19,243 bases of DNA. Source: an uncultured Bacilli bacterium (lineage in GTDB: Bacteria; Bacillota_I; Bacilli_A; RF39; UBA660). The stretch's first letter is position 1, and each line of letters opens with the position of its first letter. The stretch lies in assembly GCA_910578745.1 (NCBI GenBank), contig CAJTSN010000032.1, positions 1 to 19,243 on the forward strand, read 5' to 3'. Below the pieces are notes generated by a model. The model ran no database searches and was not told the DNA's origin. It worked only from the letters and a program-made list of their open reading frames with translations. Shown one piece after another: positions 7,626 to 15,808 of the stretch. The translations under genes and the position numbers were made by a program.

Positions 7626-10571
7626 CTAGCAGTAATTTCTACGTTTTTTCTTCACATATTCATTGTATATAGTATACATGATTTCTGGTTTTTTTGCAAG
7701 CATCTTTTGTGATGTAAGTGTCATTTGTTTGTCAATTCCTTTTGCAAACAATTCTTGAGCTACTTCTTCAATTATTTGTTTTGTAGCTTCTTCTATCACT
7801 TCTTCTGAAGCTTCTTGAGTTTGATTTTCGTTATCAACTATGCTTTCTTGCTCTTCCTCAATGACCTCAGGAGTTGTTTCTACTATTTCTTCTTCCTTAT
7901 TTACAATAGCAGTCTCTGTTTCTTCAATTTCTTCTGCTTCATTTGACTCAGTACTATCAATTGTACTTTCTTGTTCTTCTTCAACGACATCAGAAGTAGT
8001 TTGTGTCATTTCTTCGGTATCTGCGACTGTCGTAGTTTCTCTTTCTTCTGATACTTCTTCAGATGTTTGTTCAACAGTTTCAGTTTCTGTCTTTTCTTCT
8101 ATTTTTTCCTCAGAATACGTATTTGTCATTTCTACCCATACAAATTCACCACAACCAACGCCATTTTCATTTGTCTCACAGTGCATTTCTCTCATTCCTG
8201 GATTTTCATCTGTATTTTCTACACCTGTTGCTACTAAATTATGAGCCTCTTCAATAGGTCCGTTACTATATGAACATGAAGTACCATCGTCATATAGAGC
8301 ATCACATGTTTGTAATACATTATGGTTCGTTGGATCATAAGTCGACTTTTTCTCACGATTACTTACTATATTGTGTGTATGAACAATCTCTGGGTGTTCG
8401 CATTTTGGACATGTAACTGTTATATCCTCTCCATTTGGTTCTGGTTTTCTCTCGCCAGTCAAATCACAATTTTCTGGTTCAGCTTCATCCTGTGGCATTA
8501 CAGTTTCATAGCCACAATTATTTCCACAAACTTTTTTTGCACCTTCCACATGTTGCTTATTTCCAATATAGTGATATTCTCCTGTTCCTATAGGTGCCCC
8601 ACTTAAATCATGATCTCGTTGCATTTCTCCATTGCAGCCTTCTACAGCACAAGTGTTTTTCTCTCCAGCTTTGTCATTGTTTATCCATGATCCACTTGCT
8701 GTATGATTTTCATTCTTTTCAGAAACCTTTTCTTCATATCCACAATTATCATTTTGGCAAACATTGAAAACGGCCACTGTATGTGTTTTTCCATCGCCAT
8801 TATCTATATGTCTTGTTTCTTCTTTCATATTATGATCTCGTTGCATTTCTCCATTGCAATCCTCTAAAGCACAAGTGTTTTTTTCTCCAGCTTCGCCATT
8901 ATTTATCCATGACCCGCTTGCTGTATGATTTTCACTCTTTTTAGAAATCTCATCTTCGTGTTTACAGTAATCATTTTGACAAACATTGAAAGCAGCTACT
9001 GTATGTGTTTTTCCATCACCATTATCTATATGTCTTGTTTCTTCTTTCATATCGTGATTTTTTGTAACTTCGTTTTCACAAGTTGGACATTTTGCTTTTT
9101 CATTCGTCTCATTATCTACATAATTCATGCTGCAATCTTCTATTTTAGACGCATGTGTTTCGTATCCACAACCTTCATTTAAACATACCCAGTCTGTTTC
9201 TTTTGTATGTTGATGCTTATCAACTCCGTTACCAGTATATTTTACAGTAGTATCCTTATCTAAATTGTGATCACGTGTATCAGTTGTTTTACATTCACTA
9301 CAATATTTGCTTTCACCAATAGCGCCTTTTGAAACCCAAGTACCTGTACAATCCTTTTGTGTTTCTTCTGTTTTTTCTTGACCACAAGTCGAACATTCGT
9401 AAACAAGTTTTTCAATGTGTGTACCATCATTTTGTGCTATATATTCAGGTGTTGCTTCTCCATAAGAATGATTTCTTTCAAGTTCATCCTCACATTTAGG
9501 GCAAACACTAACTTCATAGTCTACGCCATTTGATGTAAATTCTTCATGAATACAATCTTCTAATTTTGTACTAAATGTTTCATAGCCACAGCCATTTTCA
9601 CATGTAGTCTTTGTATGAGCAGCATGTTTATGACTTCCTGTGCTACTATAAGTAACATCCGTCTTTTCTTTATGACTTCTTGTTTGAACAAAGCCACATC
9701 CTTCACCTTGACAATAGCTTTTTTCATTATCACCAGCATTCACGAACTCACCACAATCATGAGGTCCAACTTTTGTAGAAACGACTCCTTCATAATCGCA
9801 ATAATCTCTATTGCATTTTTCGATTTCCTCTTCTTTATGTGTTCCATTTCCATTATCTGTAAATATTGAATAAGTAGTCACATCATGATCGATAACGTCT
9901 TTATATTCACATTTTTCACAATGTTGCTCTTCTCCGTCTTTTCCAATAGAAGCAAAATCTGTCAACTGATGTTCTTCTTTCTTCTTTATTACTTTCACTT
10001 CACCACATTCGCAACTTTTTTTAATGGTCTCATAATGGTATTTACCATCTTTGCCATTTACATATTTTTTGCTAATTGTTTTAAAATGATGTTCATGTTC
10101 TTTCTCATCATCAGACTTATCTTCCTCAGAACTTTCAGAACTTGATTCACTCTCACTACTAGAAGGCATTTCTGTTTCTTTTTGTGTTTCTGTTTCTAGT
10201 TCAGATTCTGTTTCCATTTCTAATCCAGTTTCTGTTTCTATCTCTACTATGGTACTATCTGTTTCTATTTGTATATTCTCACTAACATTTCTTGAAGCTT
10301 GTCCCAAATCTTCAATAGAAATATTTTCTTCTTCCCATTCACTATAGCTCGTTTCTTCCTGTGCATATTCTTCCGTCTCTACTATAGTTGTACTTTCTAT
10401 TTCTATATTCTTTTTTCCTTCATCTAAATCTGAAGTCATTTCATTGTTTTCTGGTCCATTTGTTTGAAAATAAGCTGGACAACCTTTAAGTGAAGCTAAA
10501 AGGCCAATTGCTATAGCTACTCCTATACCCCTTTTTGCAAGTTTATACTCTTTATTTTCTTCATTTTTCAT
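7626..10571 (-). CDS. Large membrane-anchored Cys/His zinc-ribbon-like repeat protein
   Basis: The protein is 981 residues from the ATG at 10571, chosen because AAAGGGGG lies seven bases upstream; an upstream in-frame ATG (10658) has no ribosome site. Residues 15-29 are hydrophobic and end in LKGC, a poor lipobox (Lys at -2), so a signal anchor or odd lipoprotein are both possible. Residues 35-160 are Glu/Ser/Thr-rich. From about 160 to 818 there are about 18 Cys pairs (CECG, CEKC, CQGEGCG, CENGCG, CPKCE, CSTCG and others) alternating with H-containing DH-x-M/L segments, a zinc-ribbon-like repeat pattern. Residues 820-930 are again Glu/Thr-rich, with EEEQES occurring twice. The C-terminus is basic (KKKRRNYC). 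There is no LPXTG. It is the first gene of the fibre operon. It might be a metal-binding or disulfide-linked stalk in the cell envelope, but no enzyme domain is seen and function is unknown. Confidence 0.88.
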   Translation of the reverse strand: MKNEENKEYKLAKRGIGVAIAIGLLASLKGCPAYFQTNGPENNEMTSDLDEGKKNIEIESTTIVETEEYAQEETSYSEWEEENISIEDLGQASRNVSENIQIETDSTIVEIETETGLEMETESELETETQKETEMPSSSESESSSESSEEDKSDDEKEHEHHFKTISKKYVNGKDGKYHYETIKKSCECGEVKVIKKKEEHQLTDFASIGKDGEEQHCEKCEYKDVIDHDVTTYSIFTDNGNGTHKEEEIEKCNRDYCDYEGVVSTKVGPHDCGEFVNAGDNEKSYCQGEGCGFVQTRSHKEKTDVTYSSTGSHKHAAHTKTTCENGCGYETFSTKLEDCIHEEFTSNGVDYEVSVCPKCEDELERNHSYGEATPEYIAQNDGTHIEKLVYECSTCGQEKTEETQKDCTGTWVSKGAIGESKYCSECKTTDTRDHNLDKDTTVKYTGNGVDKHQHTKETDWVCLNEGCGYETHASKIEDCSMNYVDNETNEKAKCPTCENEVTKNHDMKEETRHIDNGDGKTHTVAAFNVCQNDYCKHEDEISKKSENHTASGSWINNGEAGEKNTCALEDCNGEMQRDHNMKEETRHIDNGDGKTHTVAVFNVCQNDNCGYEEKVSEKNENHTASGSWINNDKAGEKNTCAVEGCNGEMQRDHDLSGAPIGTGEYHYIGNKQHVEGAKKVCGNNCGYETVMPQDEAEPENCDLTGERKPEPNGEDITVTCPKCEHPEIVHTHNIVSNREKKSTYDPTNHNVLQTCDALYDDGTSCSYSNGPIEEAHNLVATGVENTDENPGMREMHCETNENGVGCGEFVWVEMTNTYSEEKIEEKTETETVEQTSEEVSEERETTTVADTEEMTQTTSDVVEEEQESTIDSTESNEAEEIEETETAIVNKEEEIVETTPEVIEEEQESIVDNENQTQEASEEVIEEATKQIIEEVAQELFAKGIDKQMTLTSQKMLAKKPEIMYTIYNEYVKKKRRNYC
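8610..9053 (-). repeat. Two tandem copies of a 222-bp (74-residue) repeat
   Basis: Bases 8610-8831 and 8832-9053 are near-identical in-frame copies inside the Cys/His-repeat gene. Each encodes a 74-residue module containing EETRHIDNGDGKTHTV, a CQND-x-C pair, NHTASGSWINN, EKNTC and CNGEMQRDH. The neighbouring modules of the same protein are much more diverged, so this pair is a recent duplication and a likely site of copy-number change. Confidence 0.9.
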
Positions 10572-10675
10572 TCTAGTTCCCCCTTTAAAATAATTAGAAT
10601 GTTGAACAAAGTATATGTAATATTTAACGAGTTTCCTTTTTGCCAACAAACTCATCAAAAAAATGATTTATTCCA

Positions 10676-10704
10676 ATAATACAACCTTTTTTTATTTTTG
10701 TCAA
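10676..10704 (-). promoter_or_regulatory. Strong housekeeping-type promoter of the fibre operon
   Basis: On the minus strand TTGACA (10704-10699) and TATTAT (10681-10676) are separated by 17 bases. A transcript would start near 10669, giving a leader of about 98 bases before the ATG at 10571. The leader contains GAGTTT and AAACTC as a possible stem. The surrounding A/T tracts (10705-10760) resemble an UP-element region. No other clear promoter was found for the seven genes downstream. Confidence 0.75.
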
Positions 10705-10905
10705 CCAAAAAAATACATTTTTTTCATTTTTTTATTTTAAACTAAATTTTTTTCTAAATGCAACCCCCTTTTTGATAAAAGGTTTCATTTACTTTTAAAT
10801 TTGAACTTTTTTGTTTTAACTATAATCAACAGAAACAATTTCACATCAAAAACACCCAAATATAAAGTATTTCTATCATATACTTTTGATGAAGCAATGA
10901 CAAAA

Positions 10906-10934
10906 TGGACATTTTACCTCATCTATGCTATGAT
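10906..10934 (+). promoter_or_regulatory. Promoter of the TmcAL gene
   Basis: TGGACA (10906-10911) and TATGAT (10929-10934) are 17 bases apart, predicting transcription from about 10941. The candidate upstream ATG at 10905 would then lie before the start of the transcript, supporting the GTG at 10950 as start, with a leader of only about nine bases. Confidence 0.55.
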
Positions 10935-10949
10935 AATAGTGGTGATAAT

Positions 10950-12101
10950 GTGAAAGCAGTAGGTATTATTTGTGAATATAATCCATTTCATAATGGACAT
11001 CTATATCATATAAATAAAATTAAGGAAATGTACAATGGTTATAAGATTATAGTTGTAATGAGTGGAAATTTTACACAACGAGGAGATGTGAGTATTTTAG
11101 ATAAATGGGACAAAACAGAACTGGCTCTTCAATATGGTTGCGATTTAGTCGTTGAACTTCCTTTTGTTTTTGCTAGCCAAAGTGCAGACATGTTTGCCCA
11201 TGCAGCGATCTATCTTCTTTCAGAATTACAAGTTGATGTTCTTGTTTTTGGAAGTGAATCCAATAATATAGAACTTCTTAAAAACTTAGCAAAGATACAA
11301 TTAGAAGATAAACGCTATAATAAACTTGTATCTACTTATATAGAAGAAGGCATATCTTATCCGACGGCTACTTCAAAAGCTTTATTTACACTTACAGGAA
11401 AAAGGATCGACAAATCCAACGATATTTTAGGTCTTTCTTATATACGTGAAATCTATAAACAAGAAAGTGAGATCGAACCTATTTGTATTAAGAGGAATAA
11501 TGACTTTGCAAGTAGAGAACTCTCTGGAAATGAAACAAGTGCAACGAGTATTAGACATGCCTTACTTCATGGAGAAGATGTATCAAACTATGTTCCTCCT
11601 AAAACAAATCAAAAACTGACAAAAAAACTTTATTTTAATGAAGAATACTTTCCCATTTTAAAGTATAAAATTTTAACCGATTGTTTTTTAGATAAGTATC
11701 AAACGGTGGAAGAGGGTATTGAAAATCGTTTAAGAAAATATATGCTCACCTCAAAGTCGATGGAAGAATTTATTTTAAAAATCAAAGCGAAAAGATACAC
11801 ATACAATCGTATAAATCGCATGCTTACTCACATATTGGTTGGTTTTACAAAAGAAGAGGCAAAACGATTTAAAAGTCCAGAATATATTCGAATCTTAGGT
11901 TTTACCTACAATGGACAAAAATACTTAAATGAAATTAAAAATGAATTGTCACTTCCTATTGTATCTAAATTTACTTCAATAAAACACCATGGCCTTCAAA
12001 TTGAATTAAAAGCAACGATTGCCTATGCCAGTATTTTAGAAGAAGAAGAAAAAATTCGAGTGATAGAAGCAGAATATAAAAATAGTCCTATTATGTATTA
12101 A
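10950..12101 (+). CDS. tmcAL: tRNA(Met) cytidine acetate ligase (TmcAL, YlbM family)
   Basis: TmcAL uses acetate and ATP to form N4-acetylcytidine at the wobble position of elongator tRNA(Met), in the cytoplasm. The 383-residue product begins (GTG read as Met) KAVGIICEYNPFHNGH, the nucleotidyltransferase-like HxGH signature with H14 and H17. It continues with VVMSGNFTQRGD, ELALQYGCDLVVELPF, SADMFAHAAIYLL, VFGSES, SNDILGLSYI and ETSATSIR, all typical of the YlbM/TmcAL family in order, and its length fits (about 400). I prefer GTG 10950 over an in-frame ATG at 10905, because the family starts at KAVGII and the 10905 codon lies in the promoter. It stands alone on the plus strand and ends in a bidirectional terminator. 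Confidence 0.95.
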   Translation: MKAVGIICEYNPFHNGHLYHINKIKEMYNGYKIIVVMSGNFTQRGDVSILDKWDKTELALQYGCDLVVELPFVFASQSADMFAHAAIYLLSELQVDVLVFGSESNNIELLKNLAKIQLEDKRYNKLVSTYIEEGISYPTATSKALFTLTGKRIDKSNDILGLSYIREIYKQESEIEPICIKRNNDFASRELSGNETSATSIRHALLHGEDVSNYVPPKTNQKLTKKLYFNEEYFPILKYKILTDCFLDKYQTVEEGIENRLRKYMLTSKSMEEFILKIKAKRYTYNRINRMLTHILVGFTKEEAKRFKSPEYIRILGFTYNGQKYLNEIKNELSLPIVSKFTSIKHHGLQIELKATIAYASILEEEEKIRVIEAEYKNSPIMY

Positions 12102-12125
12102 AAAAAACGACATCTATCGTTTTTT
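12102..12125. terminator. Bidirectional terminator between tmcAL and the HerA-type gene
   Basis: AAAAAACGA (12102-12110) pairs with TCGTTTTTT (12117-12125) around the loop CATCTA. The A/T arms give a U-run in either direction, so it can end both convergent transcripts. It touches the stop codons of both genes. Confidence 0.75.
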
Positions 12126-13896
12126 ATTTTTTTCGAACAAACCAATTTGCCCGAATATCACAACTACTACTTGATGGTGCTGGATTTGGTAAATCTAATG
12201 AGATAATGACAGGAACTTTAAAAGCGGATCCAAAAGCGACACAATTTCCCGGTTGGAGTATTTTTATTTTCTTAATGGTCTCATTGGTAATATTAGGAAC
12301 AATCTCTCTTACATATTCAATATCTTTAGGATGTAACATTCTAAAAATTAAGAAATTTGAACATTGTGACAGAGAAGTTTCTGATAATTCAGATGGTCTT
12401 TGTGAGATGAGACCAAGTAAAACTCCATACTTTCTCCCCTCTTTTGTAATTCTTTCAAAAATATTATAACCAAGTAAAAAATTATCATTGTCATTTTGCA
12501 CATAACGATGGGCCTCCTCTAAAATAATATGAAAAGGCATACTGGCACGAACAGGAAGTGCTTTTGCATAATCAAATAACAATTTAGAATAAATTTTTGT
12601 AATATTTTTTGCTAATCGATCATCAATATAATTAATATTAAAATTTATAATTTGAGCTTTATATCCTTCTTTTGTTGTAAGCAATACATGAATATAGTCA
12701 TCTCTTGTAATATATTCTGGATAATCAAAGTAAATATTTTCATCTCCATTTGCTAAAGAATGAATTCGAACCTTTAATACATTTGCTTCATCATAAATTT
12801 TATCACTTTTTAAAACTCCTTCAGAAATGAGTGCGAAATCAAAGGCATCCTTCAAATCGTTTAAACTATATTTAAAAGAGCCATCAGGTAGTGTTAATAC
12901 ATAATCCTCCGTTAAAAAAGAGGACATGAAATTCATAATCAATTCCATTTCTCTAATTTTTCCTGTAGCATCAATATTCATACAATGTTTGAGTGGTCTT
13001 GTATATCCAGGTTGTTCAATCAATGTCTCTAGATTTAACTCACTTGTATTGTAGTAGGATAAAACAGAAAAGATTTGATCACGGATTGCTGTAGAAGATC
13101 TTCCACTCGATAAGATATCAAGTAACGCTCTTGCAATGATGTCATTCTTACTTTTAATAACTCGCTTTTCTTCCTGTGCAAAAATAGTCACTAATTTTAA
13201 GGCCTTTTCAATAATCTGTATTTGTGAGTGTTTCTCTGCTCCTAATAATAATGCAATATCATCAACACCTAAAAGCCATATAGGAATTCGTAATCGTTCT
13301 GATTCTTTGTCTTCTATATTTGTAGTATAAGCTTTAAAATGAATTTGTGGTACTTTTTTATGTAATCCCTCAAAAGCAGTATGATATTCTCCATAAGCAT
13401 CAAACATAAAAATACTGGCTTTATAAGGAAGAGGATTTTCTTTCGCAAAAAGATTTTGAAGGGTTCGTGCTACACCACAAGATTTTCCTGTACCTGTAGA
13501 ACCAAAAACAGCAAAATGCTCACTAAAAAATTTGTTAATATTTACATGGACTTCCAAATCTTTATAAATAGGACTTTTTCCTAAATATAAATCTCTTGTA
13601 TCATCATAACTTGCAACACTAATAATGTTTTTCACTAAAAAGTCTGGAACAAGTTCAACTATAGAAGAAAAGCCTGGTTTTGCAATCACACCAAAAATAA
13701 ATTCAGAATCACGCATTTCTCCCACTAAATTAATATCGGCAATGCCTTCTTTTATATTAATAATTTCTCCAATTACATTTTTATCTTCTGTTTTTAATGA
13801 AACATAGTGATGAATTAAATCTTTACTCTCAAGTACATCCTGATTTAGTTTTACATAAATACTATTTTCTTCAACGCCAATTACTTTTCCTAACAT
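12124..13896 (-). CDS. HerA-type (DUF87) DNA-translocating ATPase
   Basis: A 590-residue protein. Residues 1-110 look like the beta-barrel HAS domain of the HerA/FtsK superfamily. The ATPase has a Walker A motif GSTGTGKS (132-139), FMFDAYGEYH (about 163-172), a Walker B-like HIILEEAH (456-463) with catalytic Glu, and LISQRPSEL with downstream FLIFRML, as in HerA-family proteins. HerA proteins form hexameric rings that translocate DNA and often act with the NurA nuclease or, in some phage-defence pairs, with SIR2 or DUF4297 partners. No such partner is adjacent: this gene is single, transcribed against tmcAL, with yqeGH-side genes behind. The start has AAAGGAGG. A role in DNA repair or chromosome handling is plausible but not shown. 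Confidence 0.9.
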   Translation of the reverse strand: MLGKVIGVEENSIYVKLNQDVLESKDLIHHYVSLKTEDKNVIGEIINIKEGIADINLVGEMRDSEFIFGVIAKPGFSSIVELVPDFLVKNIISVASYDDTRDLYLGKSPIYKDLEVHVNINKFFSEHFAVFGSTGTGKSCGVARTLQNLFAKENPLPYKASIFMFDAYGEYHTAFEGLHKKVPQIHFKAYTTNIEDKESERLRIPIWLLGVDDIALLLGAEKHSQIQIIEKALKLVTIFAQEEKRVIKSKNDIIARALLDILSSGRSSTAIRDQIFSVLSYYNTSELNLETLIEQPGYTRPLKHCMNIDATGKIREMELIMNFMSSFLTEDYVLTLPDGSFKYSLNDLKDAFDFALISEGVLKSDKIYDEANVLKVRIHSLANGDENIYFDYPEYITRDDYIHVLLTTKEGYKAQIINFNINYIDDRLAKNITKIYSKLLFDYAKALPVRASMPFHIILEEAHRYVQNDNDNFLLGYNIFERITKEGRKYGVLLGLISQRPSELSETSLSQCSNFLIFRMLHPKDIEYVREIVPNITNETIKKIKILQPGNCVAFGSAFKVPVIISLDLPNPAPSSSSCDIRANWFVRKK

Positions 13897-13924
13897 AAAA
13901 AATCCTCCTTTATTCTTCTTTCCT

Positions 13925-13930
13925 ATTATA
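13925..13930 (-). promoter_or_regulatory. -10 box upstream of the HerA-type gene
   Basis: TATAAT reads on the minus strand from 13930 to 13925, about 30 bases before the start codon, followed by AAAGGAGG. The expected -35 place holds only TTTAAA or TTAAAT, a weak match. Confidence 0.5.
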
Positions 13931-13967
13931 CAGGAATTGTTTTTTAATTTAAAGTTTTTTAAAAGAA

Positions 13968-13993
13968 AAAATGAGTACTTTACAACTCATTTT
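13968..13993 (-). terminator. Intrinsic terminator after the small secreted-protein gene
   Basis: AAAATGAGT (13968-13976) pairs with ACTCATTTT (13985-13993) around an 8-base loop; on the minus strand the stem is followed by TTTCTTTT. It would end the yqeG-yqeH-small-protein transcript before the HerA-type gene's own promoter. Confidence 0.7.
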
Positions 13994-14039
13994 CTAATCT
14001 AAAGAATCTATCTTTTTTTCGCATATTGATATAACTTTG

Positions 14040-14285
14040 CTACATCAGAAACATCAACGTCTCCTGAACCTGTTCACATCTATTTTTATCTTCTAATACC
14101 TCCGCTTTTGCACTCTCATACATAGAAGAAAAAGATGACGCTTGAAAGCAGGCTTGGGCAACTGTTTCATTATGAAATATTTGCATATATAAATTTCTTG
14201 ATTCATGATAGACATCCTCTTCTGTATCCGCCAAAACAACACATGGTATACATAAAAATAAAATAAATACAAGCCACTTTTTCAT
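14040..14285 (-). CDS. Small secreted protein of unknown function
   Basis: An 81-residue product from the ATG at 14285, which has AAGGAGTT upstream; longer in-frame starts overlap yqeH and lack such a site. Residues 1-18 are a clear signal peptide (MKKWLVFILFLCIPCVVLAD), with cleavage likely after VLA. The mature part of about 62 residues is mostly helical by composition, with two cysteines (ACFQ and RCEQ) about 30 apart that could form a disulfide. It begins 10 bases after the yqeH stop codon, so it is in the same transcript, but I know of no functional tie. No family is recognised. Confidence 0.7.
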   Translation of the reverse strand: MKKWLVFILFLCIPCVVLADTEEDVYHESRNLYMQIFHNETVAQACFQASSFSSMYESAKAEVLEDKNRCEQVQETLMFLM

Positions 14286-14295
14286 TTTTAACTCC

Positions 14296-15294
14296 TTATA
14301 AAAAACTCTTTCTTTTATATACATGAACACCTTTTAAGGCATAAACCTTAATCTTTGAATTTTTCATCACTTTGATGAACCCTAAGCCTTCAATCACAAT
14401 ATCCTCTTTTTCATTCATTTGAAATGTATAGAATTCTAAATCTTTTAATTTATCATTGTCTTTATAAAAACGCATGATTGGTAGATTATTCGAAACATAA
14501 AAAACAATATTGTTTTCTTCCTCGACTTCCAATCTTACTAATTGGTCAATTAAAAAAATTTGGTTCGATTTCACCTGAAAAATCGTTGGTTTTAATTCTG
14601 TTTTTGGAACAATGTTTCTAAGTGTTTCTGCATCAACTTTATCCACAATACTATTTTCTACAAGCAATCCGGGGGTATCAATAAACATTAAGTCCTCACT
14701 AATCGGTATTTCAATCATATCTAATGTTGTAGAAGGTAAAATAGAAGTTGTAATATGTCCCTTATAAGTAGAATAATTATAAATAATTTTATTCATTAAA
14801 GTGGATTTCCCAGCATTTGTAATTCCAACAACATAAACCCGATTTGATTTTTTATGTTTGAAAACAAGTTCCATTAATTCATCTAAATGATAATTTTTTT
14901 TACTACTTACAATAATCTTATCTAAAATAGAAAAAGGAAGAGTATCAAAATAATGCAAGAGCTTTTCTTCATAAATTTGTTTTGGAATCAAATCTCTTTT
15001 TGTAAGAACTAAAATGATATCATTATGAATATATTTTCCTATTTCTTCCAATTCACCTATATTTAATAAATCAACAAGAAGAAGAACTAAATCATTACTT
15101 TTATCTATCTTTTTAAATATATTGGAAAAATCTTTATTTGTTCGATCAACGACTTTATATTCATTATAATTTTGAATTCGAAAACATCTTTCACACAAAC
15201 CAGACTTCTCTATAAGTTCACTTTGAATATAACCCTCTTGATTCCTATCTTCTGTTTGGAGTACCAACCCACAGCCAACACACCTTTTATTCAT
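14296..15294 (-). CDS. yqeH: YqeH, circularly permuted ribosome-assembly GTPase
   Basis: YqeH is a cytoplasmic GTPase needed for maturation of the 30S ribosomal subunit. This 332-residue form has an N-terminal zinc finger (C5, C8, C34, C37), then the GTPase motifs in permuted order: G4 TKRD (98-101), G5 IIVSSKK (about 127-133), G1 GITNAGKS (157-164), G2 PSTTLD (187-192) and G3 DTPG (206-209). That order is diagnostic for the YqeH/YlqF/RsgA group, and the CxxC finger at the N-terminus indicates YqeH. It is a little shorter than the Bacillus protein (about 366). The start ATG at 15294 has AAGGAGA upstream and overlaps the end of yqeG by 8 bases, implying translational coupling, as in the yqeG-yqeH order of Bacillus. 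Confidence 0.96.
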   Translation of the reverse strand: MNKRCVGCGLVLQTEDRNQEGYIQSELIEKSGLCERCFRIQNYNEYKVVDRTNKDFSNIFKKIDKSNDLVLLLVDLLNIGELEEIGKYIHNDIILVLTKRDLIPKQIYEEKLLHYFDTLPFSILDKIIVSSKKNYHLDELMELVFKHKKSNRVYVVGITNAGKSTLMNKIIYNYSTYKGHITTSILPSTTLDMIEIPISEDLMFIDTPGLLVENSIVDKVDAETLRNIVPKTELKPTIFQVKSNQIFLIDQLVRLEVEEENNIVFYVSNNLPIMRFYKDNDKLKDLEFYTFQMNEKEDIVIEGLGFIKVMKNSKIKVYALKGVHVYKRKSFL

Positions 15295-15808
15295 AATATC
15301 TCTCCTTAAAAAATAAACCTTTCGCACCCATCTTCTTAAAAATTTTCTTTTCTCTTCTACGATTTACTCTCGTAAAAAAGTTTTCATCCTCAGATAAAGG
15401 AGAAACCAAAATCGTTGTAATGCCTGCCTTATTTCCTCCTTTTACATCGGTTAAAAGTTGATCCCCTATAATAGCAACTTCACATGGTTCTACTTTATAC
15501 TCTTTAAACACTTTAAAAAACTTTCTTTTACATGGTTTAAAAGCTAAAGAAACATAGGGGATTGAAATGGTTTCACTCATTTGCTTTACACGACGCTTTG
15601 AAGCATTTGAAAATAACAAAATTTGAAAGTCCTTTTTTAAGTTTTCTATCATACATTTTGCCTCTTCATCTATATTTTTTTCCTTATATTTTAATATAGT
15701 ATTATCCATATCGATTAGAAGCACCTTTATTCCGTTTTTTTTTAAATGTTCGAAGTCAATATCACTTATTTTATTTTTATATATATCTGGTCTTAATCTC
15801 TCCATCAT
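15287..15808 (-). CDS. yqeG: YqeG-type HAD-superfamily phosphatase
   Basis: A 173-residue HAD (subfamily IIIA) phosphatase. Motif I is LLIDMDNTILKY with D33 and D35, motif II is LFSNAS (S68), motif III lysine is in the KPCKRKF segment, and motif IV is IIGDQLLTDVKGG (D116, D121), followed by AGITTILVSPL. The order and length match YqeG. The physiological substrate is not settled in my knowledge. It is the first gene of the yqeGH pair. Two adjacent ATG codons (15808 and 15805) can start it; AAGGAAG upstream is better spaced for the second. Confidence 0.94.
   Translation of the reverse strand: MMERLRPDIYKNKISDIDFEHLKKNGIKVLLIDMDNTILKYKEKNIDEEAKCMIENLKKDFQILLFSNASKRRVKQMSETISIPYVSLAFKPCKRKFFKVFKEYKVEPCEVAIIGDQLLTDVKGGNKAGITTILVSPLSEDENFFTRVNRRREKKIFKKMGAKGLFFKERYYE

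Larger units (their letters stand above)
10572..10949. other. Divergent intergenic region
   Basis: This 378-base AT-rich gap holds the promoters for the minus-strand fibre operon and the plus-strand TmcAL gene. It has poly-T/poly-A tracts, a short inverted repeat AAAGTAT (10864-10870) with ATACTTT (10880-10886), and a CCTTTT/AAAAGG hairpin near 10765-10785 of unknown meaning. I see no RNA gene or additional coding sequence in it. Confidence 0.6.

Noticed and set aside
8610..9053. CRISPR-like repeats
   Set aside because: The units are in-frame 222-bp coding repeats without spacers; no CRISPR array or cas gene is seen in the window.
7840..10145. Several plus-strand open frames of 64-134 codons opposite the Cys/His-repeat gene
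   Set aside because: They are complements of Glu/Ser/Thr-rich and Cys-rich repeats, give low-complexity Ser/Val or Phe/Ile strings, and lack ribosome sites.
10572..10658. N-terminal extension of 29 residues to the repeat protein
   Set aside because: The ATG at 10658 has no ribosome site and lies only about 11 bases after the predicted transcript start, whereas the ATG at 10571 has AAAGGGGG.
10905..10949. Fifteen-codon N-terminal extension of TmcAL
   Set aside because: The family begins at KAVGII, and the upstream ATG overlaps the -35 element.
12124..13896. Anti-phage defence system based on HerA
   Set aside because: No SIR2, DUF4297, nuclease or other effector gene adjoins it, so a defence call is unsupported.
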